The translations under genes and the position numbers were made by a program. Shown piece after piece: positions 1-7,647 of a stretch of DNA of 64,000 bases. The notes beneath the pieces are model-generated. The model was not told the DNA's origin, made no database searches, and was given only the letters and a program-made list of their open reading frames with translations. The stretch is from an uncultured Aquimarina sp. (lineage in GTDB: Bacteria > Bacteroidota > Bacteroidia > Flavobacteriales > Flavobacteriaceae): NCBI GenBank assembly GCA_947498765.1, contig CANMLG010000006.1, positions 90,689 to 154,688 on the forward strand, written 5' to 3'. Within the stretch, counting starts at the first letter, position 1, and the number at the start of each line of letters is the position of its first letter.

Positions 1-121
1 AACTTTTAGTTTTACAGATATTTAGATACGGAATAGGGTTTTATTGTATTATATGCTTTTTGTAATTTATAGTTATAGAGCTTGTGTTCTAATTAACGTA
101 TTTTGATAAGGAGTCTTTTAC

Positions 122-149
122 TTGAGCTGAAATAAATACATTATTTTTG
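122..149 (+). promoter_or_regulatory. Bacteroidota-type promoter of the rluF-like gene
   Basis: TTG at 122-124 and TATTTTTG at 142-149, 17 bases apart, match the Bacteroidota -33/-7 pattern (TTG, TAnnTTTG). The predicted transcription start would lie about 20 bases before the ATG at 176. Seen by eye only. Confidence 0.5.
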
Positions 150-175
150 TAAAAAATAGTGTATTGGAAACAGGA

Positions 176-988
176 ATGACAAGGTTAAATAAGTATTTAA
201 GTGAAATAGGCTATTGTTCAAGAAGGGCTGCAGACAAGCTTATAGAGGAGCAACGAATACTTGTAAACAATGAATTGCCTCAAATGGGGCAAAAAGTTTC
301 ACCCGATGACGAGATTAGTGTTGATGGAGAAAAGATTCAGGATACAAAAAGAGAACATATTTATTTAGCGTTCAATAAACCAGTTGGAGTAGTTTGTACC
401 ACAGATTTGCGTGAAAAGGATAATATTATTGATTTTATTAATTATCCTCAGCGTATATTTCCAATAGGAAGGCTTGATAAGCCTAGTGAAGGTTTGATTC
501 TTTTAACTAGCGATGGAGACGTTGTAAATAAGATTTTACGTTCTCGTTACAATCATGAAAAAGAATACATAGTAACTGTAGATAAATTGATCACTCCCGA
601 TTTTATTAAAAGAATGGGTAATGGTATACCGATTTTGGATACGGTGACAAAAAAATGTGTTGTAGAAGAGATTAGTAAGTTTAGTTTTAGAATTATTTTA
701 ACTCAGGGATTGAATAGACAAATTAGACGCATGTGTGAATATTTGGGTTATGAAGTTGTAAAATTAAAACGTGTTCGAATTATGGATATTAAACTGCAAT
801 CAAATGTAGGTGAATACGTATCAATTTCACAAAAAGAGATGTTCTCTAATTTAAAATCTGACGAGGATAAAGAATTTTACTCTATAAAAAATACTAAAAA
901 TAGTTCAGAAAATGATCAGTTAGGTCAAGAATATTCGAAAAATAATAAAAAAAATAGGTTGCCTAAGCGAAAAAGGAAAGATCGATAA
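176..988 (+). CDS. rluF: RluF-like 23S rRNA pseudouridine synthase
   Basis: Pseudouridine synthase of the RsuA/RluB/E/F group, expected to isomerise uridine in 23S rRNA. An N-terminal S4 RNA-binding domain (about residues 1-60, starting MTRLNKYLSEIGYCSRR) is followed by the catalytic domain with the GRLDKPSEGLILLT motif, whose Asp is the family catalytic residue, and by GLNRQIRRMCEYLGYEV, close to E. coli RluF (also KEY and VTKKC blocks). The C-terminal 40 residues are a charged, lysine-rich tail of the kind seen in flavobacterial homologues. A TTG twelve bases upstream is in frame, but the ATG at 176 fits the S4 domain start and the promoter. Choice of RluF over RluB/E rests on memory of the motifs. 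Confidence 0.88.
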   Translation: MTRLNKYLSEIGYCSRRAADKLIEEQRILVNNELPQMGQKVSPDDEISVDGEKIQDTKREHIYLAFNKPVGVVCTTDLREKDNIIDFINYPQRIFPIGRLDKPSEGLILLTSDGDVVNKILRSRYNHEKEYIVTVDKLITPDFIKRMGNGIPILDTVTKKCVVEEISKFSFRIILTQGLNRQIRRMCEYLGYEVVKLKRVRIMDIKLQSNVGEYVSISQKEMFSNLKSDEDKEFYSIKNTKNSSENDQLGQEYSKNNKKNRLPKRKRKDR

Positions 989-1127
989 GTAAATGATGTT
1001 ATGTAAAATTAAACACTTGTATTTCAGTTGTTTGTAAAATTTTAAAGAAAAAGACTACACTTATACTGATGCTTGAAAACCAGTTTATTGTCTTAAAAAT
1101 TAACTTTAAAACAATAAAAACATACGT

Positions 1128-1162
1128 TTTGTCGATTTTCTAGCTAAAATCTATTATATTTG
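1128..1162 (+). promoter_or_regulatory. Candidate promoter of the SH3-domain gene
   Basis: TTTG at 1128-1131 and TATATTTG at 1155-1162 fit the Bacteroidota -33/-7 elements with a rather long 23-base spacer. It lies 76 bases before the start codon at 1239. Confidence 0.4.
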
Positions 1163-1238
1163 ATTTGTATTAGATGACGTGTTTTTTTGGCATGTTTATT
1201 GAAAGCCTACTAATACAAACATAAATTACTTAGAAAAT

Positions 1239-2051
1239 ATGAAAAAATTTTTAGCCTCAATTTTTATTTTTCTTAGCATCACTTTTGTTCATGCGCAAGA
1301 AGAATTGTACTTCGTTTCAGTCGAATCATCGTCATTACGAAGTGGACCTGGAACAAACTACAACATTGTAGCAGAGTTAGGAAAAGGAATGCAAGTTTTA
1401 TTAATCAGTGAAGATTTTGGTGATTGGTGGACAGTGCAGTATAAAACTATGAATGGTTTTATTAGGAGATCAGATATTCTTGCAGTGCCAGCAGGTATCG
1501 TTATAAAACCAGAAGAAGAGGATGATAATGATGGTGATTATTATGAAGAGGAAGATTCAACTTCTAGCAAATACGATGACTGGGAATCTACTGAATATGA
1601 AACAGGAGAGACTCCGGAATGTTTAAACATAGTGCCTGAATTTGATTATAGCTTGGATAATTTTTTGAAAATAAAGAATGTAGGGTCTAATACAGAAGCA
1701 GTAGTTAAATTGATAAAAATTGATAATACTAATGGAGAAGAATTAACATATCGTATTGCTTATATACAAGATGGAGATATTCACCAAATGAAAAATATAC
1801 CCGCAGGTAAATATTATTTGAAAATTGCATACGGTAAAGATTGGAGAGAATTTACAGAAAATGGGAATTGTTTTGGTAGATTTGTTGAGAATCCACAATA
1901 TGAAAAAGGAGATGATATCGTAGATTTTACTCCTGTAAAGACAAGTCAAGGTACAGATGTTCCTTCTTATGAATTAACTTTAGATGTTAGTAACTCAAGT
2001 TCTAACAGTTTAGAAACCGAAGATATTTCAGAAAAAGACTTTAATAACTAA
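1239..2051 (+). CDS. Exported SH3b-domain protein of unknown role
   Basis: A signal peptide (residues 1-19, cleavage after HAQ region) is followed by a bacterial SH3 domain at about residues 22-85, with the family landmarks SSLRSGPGTNYNIV, GDWWTVQY and GFIRRSDIL. A strongly acidic linker (about 92-125, many Asp/Glu/Tyr) leads to a C-terminal part of about 110 residues that I do not recognise and a Ser/Asn-rich tail. SH3b domains usually bind cell-wall peptides or mediate periplasmic contacts; the actual function here is not known. It has its own promoter-like sequence and a strong terminator directly after the stop, so it is probably monocistronic. Confidence 0.8.
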   Translation: MKKFLASIFIFLSITFVHAQEELYFVSVESSSLRSGPGTNYNIVAELGKGMQVLLISEDFGDWWTVQYKTMNGFIRRSDILAVPAGIVIKPEEEDDNDGDYYEEEDSTSSKYDDWESTEYETGETPECLNIVPEFDYSLDNFLKIKNVGSNTEAVVKLIKIDNTNGEELTYRIAYIQDGDIHQMKNIPAGKYYLKIAYGKDWREFTENGNCFGRFVENPQYEKGDDIVDFTPVKTSQGTDVPSYELTLDVSNSSSNSLETEDISEKDFNN

Positions 2052-2073
2052 GATTTTTGTTAGGCTAATATAT

Positions 2074-2106
2074 AAAAGACCCGAAGTAAAACTTCGGGTC
2101 TTTTTT
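2074..2106 (+). terminator. Rho-independent terminator
   Basis: Hairpin with arms AAGACCCGAAGT / ACTTCGGGTCTT and a short A-rich loop, followed by a run of six T. It follows the SH3-domain gene. Confidence 0.9.
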
Positions 2107-2145
2107 GTTTTTGTATTGAATTGACATTAGTAGTCTTTCTTCTTA

Positions 2146-2174
2146 TTGGAATAAAACCAAAAACACTATTTTTG
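2146..2174 (+). promoter_or_regulatory. Promoter of the rsgA-aroA operon
   Basis: TTG at 2146-2148 and TATTTTTG at 2167-2174 with an 18-base spacer match the Bacteroidota consensus; the start codon of rsgA is 27 bases further on. Confidence 0.55.
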
Positions 2175-2200
2175 TAATTCAATATTTATAAAAGCAATTA

Positions 2201-3154
2201 ATGACAGGAACCGTTTACAAATCTACTGGAAGCTGGTATACAGTAAAGGGTGAAGATGATGTATTTTATAATTGCCGTATAAAAGGTAAATTTAGAATAA
2301 AAGGGATTAAAAGTACCAATCCAGTTTCGGTAGGGGATCAAGTAGTTTTTGATCTTGAAACACAAGATGAAGAAACTACCGGGATAATTAAAGAGATTAA
2401 AGAACGTTTAAATTACATTGTTCGAAAATCAGTTAACCTATCCAAGCAAACACATATTATAGCTTCTAATATTGATATTGTTTTTTTAGTAATTACACTA
2501 AATAATCCTCCTACATTTACTTCTTTTATTGATCGTTTTTTGGTTACAGCTAAAGCATATGGTATTAGAGCTATATTGTTGTTTAATAAAATAGATACTT
2601 ATAGTTCAGGTGATCTGGACGAGATACGATATTTGGCACACTTGTATAGAAATATAGGTTACGAGTGCGAAGGTATTTCTGCGAAGACAGGTAAAAACAT
2701 GGATAAAGTGATATCTTTAATGCAAGGAAAAGTATGTATGTTTTCGGGGCACAGTGGAGTAGGAAAGTCTACTTTAGTAAATGCAATTCAACCTAGTCTG
2801 CATTTGAAAACAAAGGAGATCAGTGATCAACATAAGCAAGGACAGCATACAACTACATTTGCTGAGATGTATGATTTAGAAAATGATATTAGGATTATTG
2901 ATACTCCTGGAATAAAAGGATTTGGAGTGGTTGATATGGAGCCTAACGAGGTAAGTGGTTATTTTCCAGAGTTTTTTGAGCGTCAATCGGATTGTAAATT
3001 TAATAATTGCTTGCATAAGGATGAGCCCAAATGTGCTGTAAAGGATGCTTTAGATACAGGAGAAATAGCATGGTCACGCTATAAAAGTTACTTGCAAATA
3101 TTGGAAGGCGATGATACTCATTATCGTAAAAATGAATATGCGAAGGATATATGA
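2201..3154 (+). CDS. rsgA: Small ribosomal subunit biogenesis GTPase RsgA
   Basis: Circularly permuted GTPase that helps late maturation of the 30S subunit. The order of G motifs is diagnostic: an N-terminal OB fold (about 1-70), then G4 NKID (about residue 129), G1 GHSGVGKST (about 183-191) and G3 DTPG (about 234). A C-terminal zinc-binding segment has the Cys-His pattern around CKFNNCLHKDEPKC. At 317 residues it has normal family length. It heads a tightly packed operon; its TGA overlaps the ATG of dtd (ATGA), so the two are probably translationally coupled. Confidence 0.96.
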   Translation: MTGTVYKSTGSWYTVKGEDDVFYNCRIKGKFRIKGIKSTNPVSVGDQVVFDLETQDEETTGIIKEIKERLNYIVRKSVNLSKQTHIIASNIDIVFLVITLNNPPTFTSFIDRFLVTAKAYGIRAILLFNKIDTYSSGDLDEIRYLAHLYRNIGYECEGISAKTGKNMDKVISLMQGKVCMFSGHSGVGKSTLVNAIQPSLHLKTKEISDQHKQGQHTTTFAEMYDLENDIRIIDTPGIKGFGVVDMEPNEVSGYFPEFFERQSDCKFNNCLHKDEPKCAVKDALDTGEIAWSRYKSYLQILEGDDTHYRKNEYAKDI

Positions 3155-3603
3155 GGGTAGTAATTCAACGTGTTTCAGAAGCATCAATAGTGGTTAATGA
3201 GGAAATTGTAGGAGCAATTAATAAAGGTTTATTGGTGCTATTGGGTGTTGAAATAAATGATAGTCAGCAAGATATTGAATGGTTGGTGAAAAAAATAATT
3301 CAATTGCGTATTTTTCCTAGTAATGCGGGTAACATAGATAAAAGTGTGCAAGATATTGATGGAGAAATTGCTGTGATAAGTCAATTTACCCTCTACGCAA
3401 GTACCAAAAAAGGGAATCGCCCTAGTTTTATGAATTCTGCTAAGCCAGAAATTGCGAAGCCTATTTATGAAAATTTTGTTGCTCAATTATCTGACAAATT
3501 TGGTAAAAAAATAACCACAGGTATTTTTGGAGCAGATATGAAAGTGTCATTAATTAATGATGGGCCAGTTACTATATGTATGGACACTAAAAATAAAGAA
3601 TAA
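3151..3603 (+). CDS. dtd: D-aminoacyl-tRNA deacylase
   Basis: Hydrolyses D-aminoacyl-tRNA (and Gly-tRNA-Ala) to recycle mischarged tRNA. The 150-residue length, the N-terminus MRVVIQRVSEASIVV, the SQFTLYAS block and the NDGPVTI block (the Gly-cisPro chirality motif) are characteristic. Overlaps the end of rsgA by four bases. Confidence 0.96.
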   Translation: MRVVIQRVSEASIVVNEEIVGAINKGLLVLLGVEINDSQQDIEWLVKKIIQLRIFPSNAGNIDKSVQDIDGEIAVISQFTLYASTKKGNRPSFMNSAKPEIAKPIYENFVAQLSDKFGKKITTGIFGADMKVSLINDGPVTICMDTKNKE

Positions 3604-3661
3604 ACTTGTTTAAGTTGTTAGTTTGTTTTTAAAACAACTATAATAACTCAAATTTAATAAA

Positions 3662-3988
3662 ATGGATATAAAAAACACACAGTTAGCGGTAGATGAGTGG
3701 ATAAAAAATCATGGTGTTCGTTATTTTAATGAATTAACAAATATGGCGCAACTAACCGAAGAAGTTGGCGAGGTAGCAAGAATAATTGCTCGTCGTTATG
3801 GGGAACAAAGTGAAAAGGAAAGTGATAAAAATAAAGACTTAGGAGAGGAATTAGCCGATGTGGTTTTTGTAGTTTTGTGTTTGGCAAATCAAACTGGAGT
3901 TAATTTAGAAGAGGCTTTTAATAAAAAGTTGGATATAAAAACTCAAAGAGACCATGATAGACATCATAATAATGAAAAATTAAAATAA
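3662..3988 (+). CDS. MazG-like nucleotide pyrophosphohydrolase
   Basis: Small all-alpha NTP pyrophosphohydrolase (108 residues). The metal-binding pattern EEVGEVARIIARR followed by GEELADVVFVV gives the ExxE...ExxD arrangement that binds Mg. Such enzymes remove non-canonical nucleoside triphosphates; the substrate cannot be told from sequence. It is the third gene of the rsgA operon, 58 bases after dtd and 1 base before the next gene. It is distinct from the longer paralogue at 57478. Confidence 0.88.
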   Translation: MDIKNTQLAVDEWIKNHGVRYFNELTNMAQLTEEVGEVARIIARRYGEQSEKESDKNKDLGEELADVVFVVLCLANQTGVNLEEAFNKKLDIKTQRDHDRHHNNEKLK

Positions 3989-3989
3989 T

Positions 3990-4250
3990 ATGTTTAAGCA
4001 AATAATGAGTTCTGAAGCTTATTGGAGATCCGTAATTAGACTTGGATTTCTGTTTGCCATTGTTTTTGGTATTGTTGAACATGTAGGGCAATATAAAGGA
4101 ATCAATTTTGAAGGTTTTAAAACGGATATTATAGAAAAGGGATTGATATTTAGATATGTACGGTCAAAAGTAGTAGGGGGATTAATATATGGATTAATAG
4201 TGTCCTTTGTTTTTCAGCGTCGTAAAATTATTGAGAGTAGAAGAAAATAA
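3990..4250 (+). CDS. Small conserved membrane protein
   Basis: An 86-residue protein with two predicted membrane segments (about residues 16-33 and 63-78) and a basic C-terminus (QRRKIIESRRK). I recognise it only as a conserved flavobacterial unknown that sits before aroA. It starts one base after the MazG-like stop, and its own TAA shares one base with the aroA ATG (TAATG), so it is part of the operon and probably coupled to aroA translation. Confidence 0.75.
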   Translation: MFKQIMSSEAYWRSVIRLGFLFAIVFGIVEHVGQYKGINFEGFKTDIIEKGLIFRYVRSKVVGGLIYGLIVSFVFQRRKIIESRRK

Positions 4251-5485
4251 TGAATTTAGAATTAACTCAAATTGCAGATATTTCAAATGAAAAACTGCAA
4301 ATAACAGGATCAAAAAGTGAGGCGAATAGATTGTTAATTTTGCAAGCACTATATTCAAAAATTAGTATTGAAAATTTATCTAATAGTGATGATTCTCAGG
4401 TAATGCAAGCAGCTATAGCTAGTACGGAGGAATTAGTTGATATTCACCATGCAGGTACAGCAATGCGTTTTTTAACATCTTATTTTGCTACCCGTGAGGG
4501 GCGTAAAACTATTTTGACAGGAAGTGAGCGTATGCAGCAACGTCCTATTAAAATTTTAGTAGATGCTTTACGTGATTTGGGGGCAGATATTGTTTATCAA
4601 AAAGAAGAAGGTTATCCCCCAATAGTTTTGAATGGAAAAAAACTCATTAAAAATAAAGTTAGTTTAAAAGCTAACGTAAGCAGTCAATATATTTCTTCGT
4701 TAATGCTGGTGGCACCTTCATTGGAAAATGGATTAGAAATTGTTTTAGAAGGTAAGGTAACTTCGGTTCCTTATATTAAAATGACACTTTCTTTATTAAA
4801 AGAAATTGGAGCAGTAGGGAGTTTTGAAAATAATACAATTAAAATTTCACCTTTAGTAGATTCAAATACGGATACTATTGTTGTAGAGTCTGATTGGAGT
4901 TCGGCTTCCTATTTTTATAGCCTTGTAGCACTTTCAAAAAATGCTAAAATTACCCTTGGAAGCTATAAAAAATCAAGCTATCAAGGAGATGCGGCTTTAG
5001 CAGAAATTTATAAAAATTTAGGCATTAAAACTTCTTATGAAAATAATACTATTACATTAGAAAAAGTATCTGATGTCACCAAGGGAACGGATGCCTTTAA
5101 TGGATCTTTGGATTTGGCGAATTCGCCCGATATAGCTCAAACCATAGCAGTAACTTGTTTTGGATTAGGAGTCTCGTGTCATTTAATAGGCTTACATACA
5201 CTTAAAATTAAAGAAACGGATCGTTTAGAAGCATTAAAAGCTGAGATTGAAAAGCTAGGTGGAAAAGTAACTATTACTGAAGATGCTTTAATGCTAAGTG
5301 AAGCGTCAATAATAAAAACAGATGTTGCTATAGATACTTATCAAGACCATAGAATGGCTATGGCATTTGCACCTTTAGCATTAAAAACTCGATTACTAAT
5401 AAATGAAGCGGAAGTGGTAAGTAAATCATATCCGGATTTTTGGTCAGATATGAAAAAGCTAGGATTTATTATTTCTGAAGTTTAA
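4250..5485 (+). CDS. aroA: 3-phosphoshikimate 1-carboxyvinyltransferase (EPSP synthase)
   Basis: Sixth step of the shikimate pathway: shikimate-3-phosphate plus PEP to EPSP. Family blocks seen: GSKSEANRLLILQAL near the N-terminus (catalytic Lys and Arg), HAGTAMRFLTSYFA, SSQYISSLML, ETDRLEALKAEIEKLGG and YQDHRMAMAFAPLAL close to the C-terminus. 411 residues is normal for the family. Last gene of the rsgA-dtd-MazG-like operon, followed by a strong terminator. Confidence 0.96.
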   Translation: MNLELTQIADISNEKLQITGSKSEANRLLILQALYSKISIENLSNSDDSQVMQAAIASTEELVDIHHAGTAMRFLTSYFATREGRKTILTGSERMQQRPIKILVDALRDLGADIVYQKEEGYPPIVLNGKKLIKNKVSLKANVSSQYISSLMLVAPSLENGLEIVLEGKVTSVPYIKMTLSLLKEIGAVGSFENNTIKISPLVDSNTDTIVVESDWSSASYFYSLVALSKNAKITLGSYKKSSYQGDAALAEIYKNLGIKTSYENNTITLEKVSDVTKGTDAFNGSLDLANSPDIAQTIAVTCFGLGVSCHLIGLHTLKIKETDRLEALKAEIEKLGGKVTITEDALMLSEASIIKTDVAIDTYQDHRMAMAFAPLALKTRLLINEAEVVSKSYPDFWSDMKKLGFIISEV

Positions 5486-5515
5486 AATGAATATTTATTA
5501 TAAATAAAATAGATA

Positions 5516-5547
5516 AAACTCACAGCTTAGGCGTGAGTTTTTTTTTT
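5516..5547 (+). terminator. Rho-independent terminator after aroA
   Basis: Arms AAACTCAC / GTGAGTTT with a nine-base loop, followed by a T run of ten. Ends the rsgA-aroA operon. Confidence 0.9.
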
Positions 5548-5562
5548 GTTTCTGTTTGGTTT

Positions 5563-5732
5563 AACCCAAATTATGCATTAAAAAATCTATTACGTCTGCG
5601 ATCTACTTCAAATACTATCGTAAACTGTATTTTTTAATTTAACCATAACGGTGCTATACTGAAATTAAGAAAACACTAGTATTTATTGTATATCACAGCC
5701 TCATGACAAAGTTTCCATGCATAATTTGGGTT
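5563..5732. mobile_element. 170-bp MITE-like element, copy 1
   Basis: The element is bounded by perfect 16-bp terminal inverted repeats: AACCCAAATTATGCAT at 5563-5578 and its reverse complement at 5717-5732. If the ends are taken one base further in, a 3-bp direct repeat TTA flanks it, as expected of a target duplication. It has no open reading frame of note. A second copy, in opposite orientation and matching at about 154 of 159 bases, begins at 63842. The combination of terminal repeats, small size and a near-identical second copy supports a non-autonomous transposable element; no transposase with matching ends is in the window. Confidence 0.8.
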
Positions 5733-5854
5733 TAATTAAATTGTGTGTAAGACTTGTTTTACAAGCTAAAACGTTATAAGTTTTTTACTTAATTTTTTGA
5801 GCAATAATTTTGAATAAGTGATGTTTATGGACGGGAACACAATAAATTATACTT

Positions 5855-6310
5855 ATGAAATATTCATTATTATTTTTAGGGTTTTTAATACTCCCATTTT
5901 ATATCAATGCGCAAATTGTTGTTGTAGAAAAAAAGAACAAAATTGAATTAGTAGGAGGGATTCAGCCCATTAAAAGACACAAAGTAGAATTGACAAGGTT
6001 TGAAAAAACGTATTGTTTGAACTACGTAGATACAAAGTTTAAAAATAATTACCAGTACAAAAGTTTTTGTTTTGATGATTTAGAAGGTTCATTTGATAAT
6101 TTTTATGATACAATTATTAATGGTTTTGAAGAATTACCAGAAGATCCAGTTAATATTTCATTTCCCGATTGTAAGGTTGAATTTAAATTTTCATCTTCAT
6201 TAGGAACTTCTTATGTAGAGTTTTTTCATTATTTCAATGGCAATGTGGGAACAAGTGTGATGATTTCAAAAGGGAAATGGGAAAAACTCTTTGGAAGAGA
6301 TCGAATTTAA
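5855..6310 (+). CDS. Exported protein of unknown function
   Basis: A 151-residue protein with a clear signal peptide (about residues 1-19, ending YINAQ). The mature part has two Cys (about residues 54 and 67) plus a third near 106 and no motif I recognise. It stands alone between the MITE-like element and queA, with no obvious operon partner. Confidence 0.65.
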   Translation: MKYSLLFLGFLILPFYINAQIVVVEKKNKIELVGGIQPIKRHKVELTRFEKTYCLNYVDTKFKNNYQYKSFCFDDLEGSFDNFYDTIINGFEELPEDPVNISFPDCKVEFKFSSSLGTSYVEFFHYFNGNVGTSVMISKGKWEKLFGRDRI

Positions 6311-6372
6311 AACAGTAAAGGCTATGTTTTATTACAATTGTAGTGGTTTATTTTATTTTTTTTGATAAATAC

Positions 6373-6404
6373 TTGACAACCCCTATGCTCAGATTGTATA
6401 TTTG
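6373..6404 (+). promoter_or_regulatory. Candidate promoter of queA
   Basis: TTG at 6373-6375 and TATATTTG at 6397-6404 (21-base spacer) fit the Bacteroidota promoter pattern; the queA ATG follows 24 bases later. Confidence 0.45.
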
Positions 6405-6427
6405 CCCTCTTATCAAAAACTAGATAT

Positions 6428-7477
6428 ATGAAGTTATCACATTTCGATTTCAATTTACCAGAAGAATTATTGGCAGAATACCCTTCAGAAAACCGTGACG
6501 AGTCTCGTTTAATGGTTTTAAATCGAAAAGAAAACACTATTGAGCACAAGCAGTTTAAAGATTTAATCGATTATTTCGATGAAAATGATGTGATGGTATT
6601 AAATAATACCAAAGTATTTCCTGCTCGTTTATTTGGAAATAAAGAAAAAACAGGCGCACGTATTGAAGTGTTTTTGTTACGTGAATTAAATTCAGAAACG
6701 CGACTTTGGGATGTGTTGGTGGACCCTGCGCGTAAAATTAGAATTGGAAATAAATTGTATTTCGGTGATGATGAAACATTAGTAGCTGAAGTTATTGATA
6801 ATACAACTTCTAGAGGGAGAACATTGCGTTTTCTTTATGATGGTTCTTACGAAGAATTTCGTAAAAAATTAAATGATTTAGGAGAAACGCCATTACCTAA
6901 ATATATAAAAAGAGAAGTAGAACCAGAAGATATGGATCGTTACCAAACGATTTATGCTAAAAATGAAGGAGCGGTAGCGGCACCTACTGCAGGTTTACAC
7001 TTTTCAAAACATTTGTTAAAGCGTTTAGAAATTAAAGGTATTGATTTTGCTGAAGTAACGTTACATGTTGGTTTAGGTACTTTTAGTCCTGTTGAAGTGG
7101 AAGACTTGTCTAAACATAAAATGGATAGCGAAGAAGCTGAAATAAAAACAGAGGCAACTCAGATAGTGAACAAAGCAATTAAAGAGAAGCGCCGTATTTG
7201 TGCTGTAGGTACAACAGTAATGAGAACATTAGAAAGTTCAGTATCTTCAGAGAGTACATTAAATGAGTTTCGTGGTTGGACAAATAAATTTATTTTCCCT
7301 CCTCATGATTTTAGTATTGCGAATTGTATGATTACAAATTTTCATACACCAAAATCAACATTGTTAATGATGGTTTCGGCATTTGCAGGACATGATTTAA
7401 TGAAAAGAGCTTATGATGAGGCCGTAAAAGAAAAATATAAATTCTATAGCTATGGTGATGCTATGTTGATTATCTAA
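6428..7477 (+). CDS. queA: S-adenosylmethionine:tRNA ribosyltransferase-isomerase
   Basis: Adds the cyclopentenediol ring precursor from SAM to preQ1 in tRNA (queuosine pathway). Typical blocks: [20 protein letters not shown] at the N-terminus, [47 protein letters not shown] and [18 protein letters not shown]. 349 residues is the normal length. Monocistronic, with its own promoter and terminator. Confidence 0.96.
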   Translation: MKLSHFDFNLPEELLAEYPSENRDESRLMVLNRKENTIEHKQFKDLIDYFDENDVMVLNNTKVFPARLFGNKEKTGARIEVFLLRELNSETRLWDVLVDPARKIRIGNKLYFGDDETLVAEVIDNTTSRGRTLRFLYDGSYEEFRKKLNDLGETPLPKYIKREVEPEDMDRYQTIYAKNEGAVAAPTAGLHFSKHLLKRLEIKGIDFAEVTLHVGLGTFSPVEVEDLSKHKMDSEEAEIKTEATQIVNKAIKEKRRICAVGTTVMRTLESSVSSESTLNEFRGWTNKFIFPPHDFSIANCMITNFHTPKSTLLMMVSAFAGHDLMKRAYDEAVKEKYKFYSYGDAMLII

Positions 7478-7540
7478 TTTTCAGCATTTTTATTGAAACT
7501 ACCAAAGGGGATAGATACTCCGAGGTAATTTATAAATAAA

Positions 7541-7574
7541 AAAAGAGCTGCATTTTTAATGTAGCTCTTTTTTT
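7541..7574 (+). terminator. Terminator after queA
   Basis: Hairpin AAAGAGCTGCAT / ATGTAGCTCTTT with a short T-rich loop and a run of T. It lies between queA and the convergent OmpA/PD40 gene. Confidence 0.8.
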
Positions 7575-7647
7575 AACAAATTATTACACATGTAGAATTT
7601 TGAAGCTTGGTTTAATAGATTTGCTTGTTAGAATTATGTATAACGGG

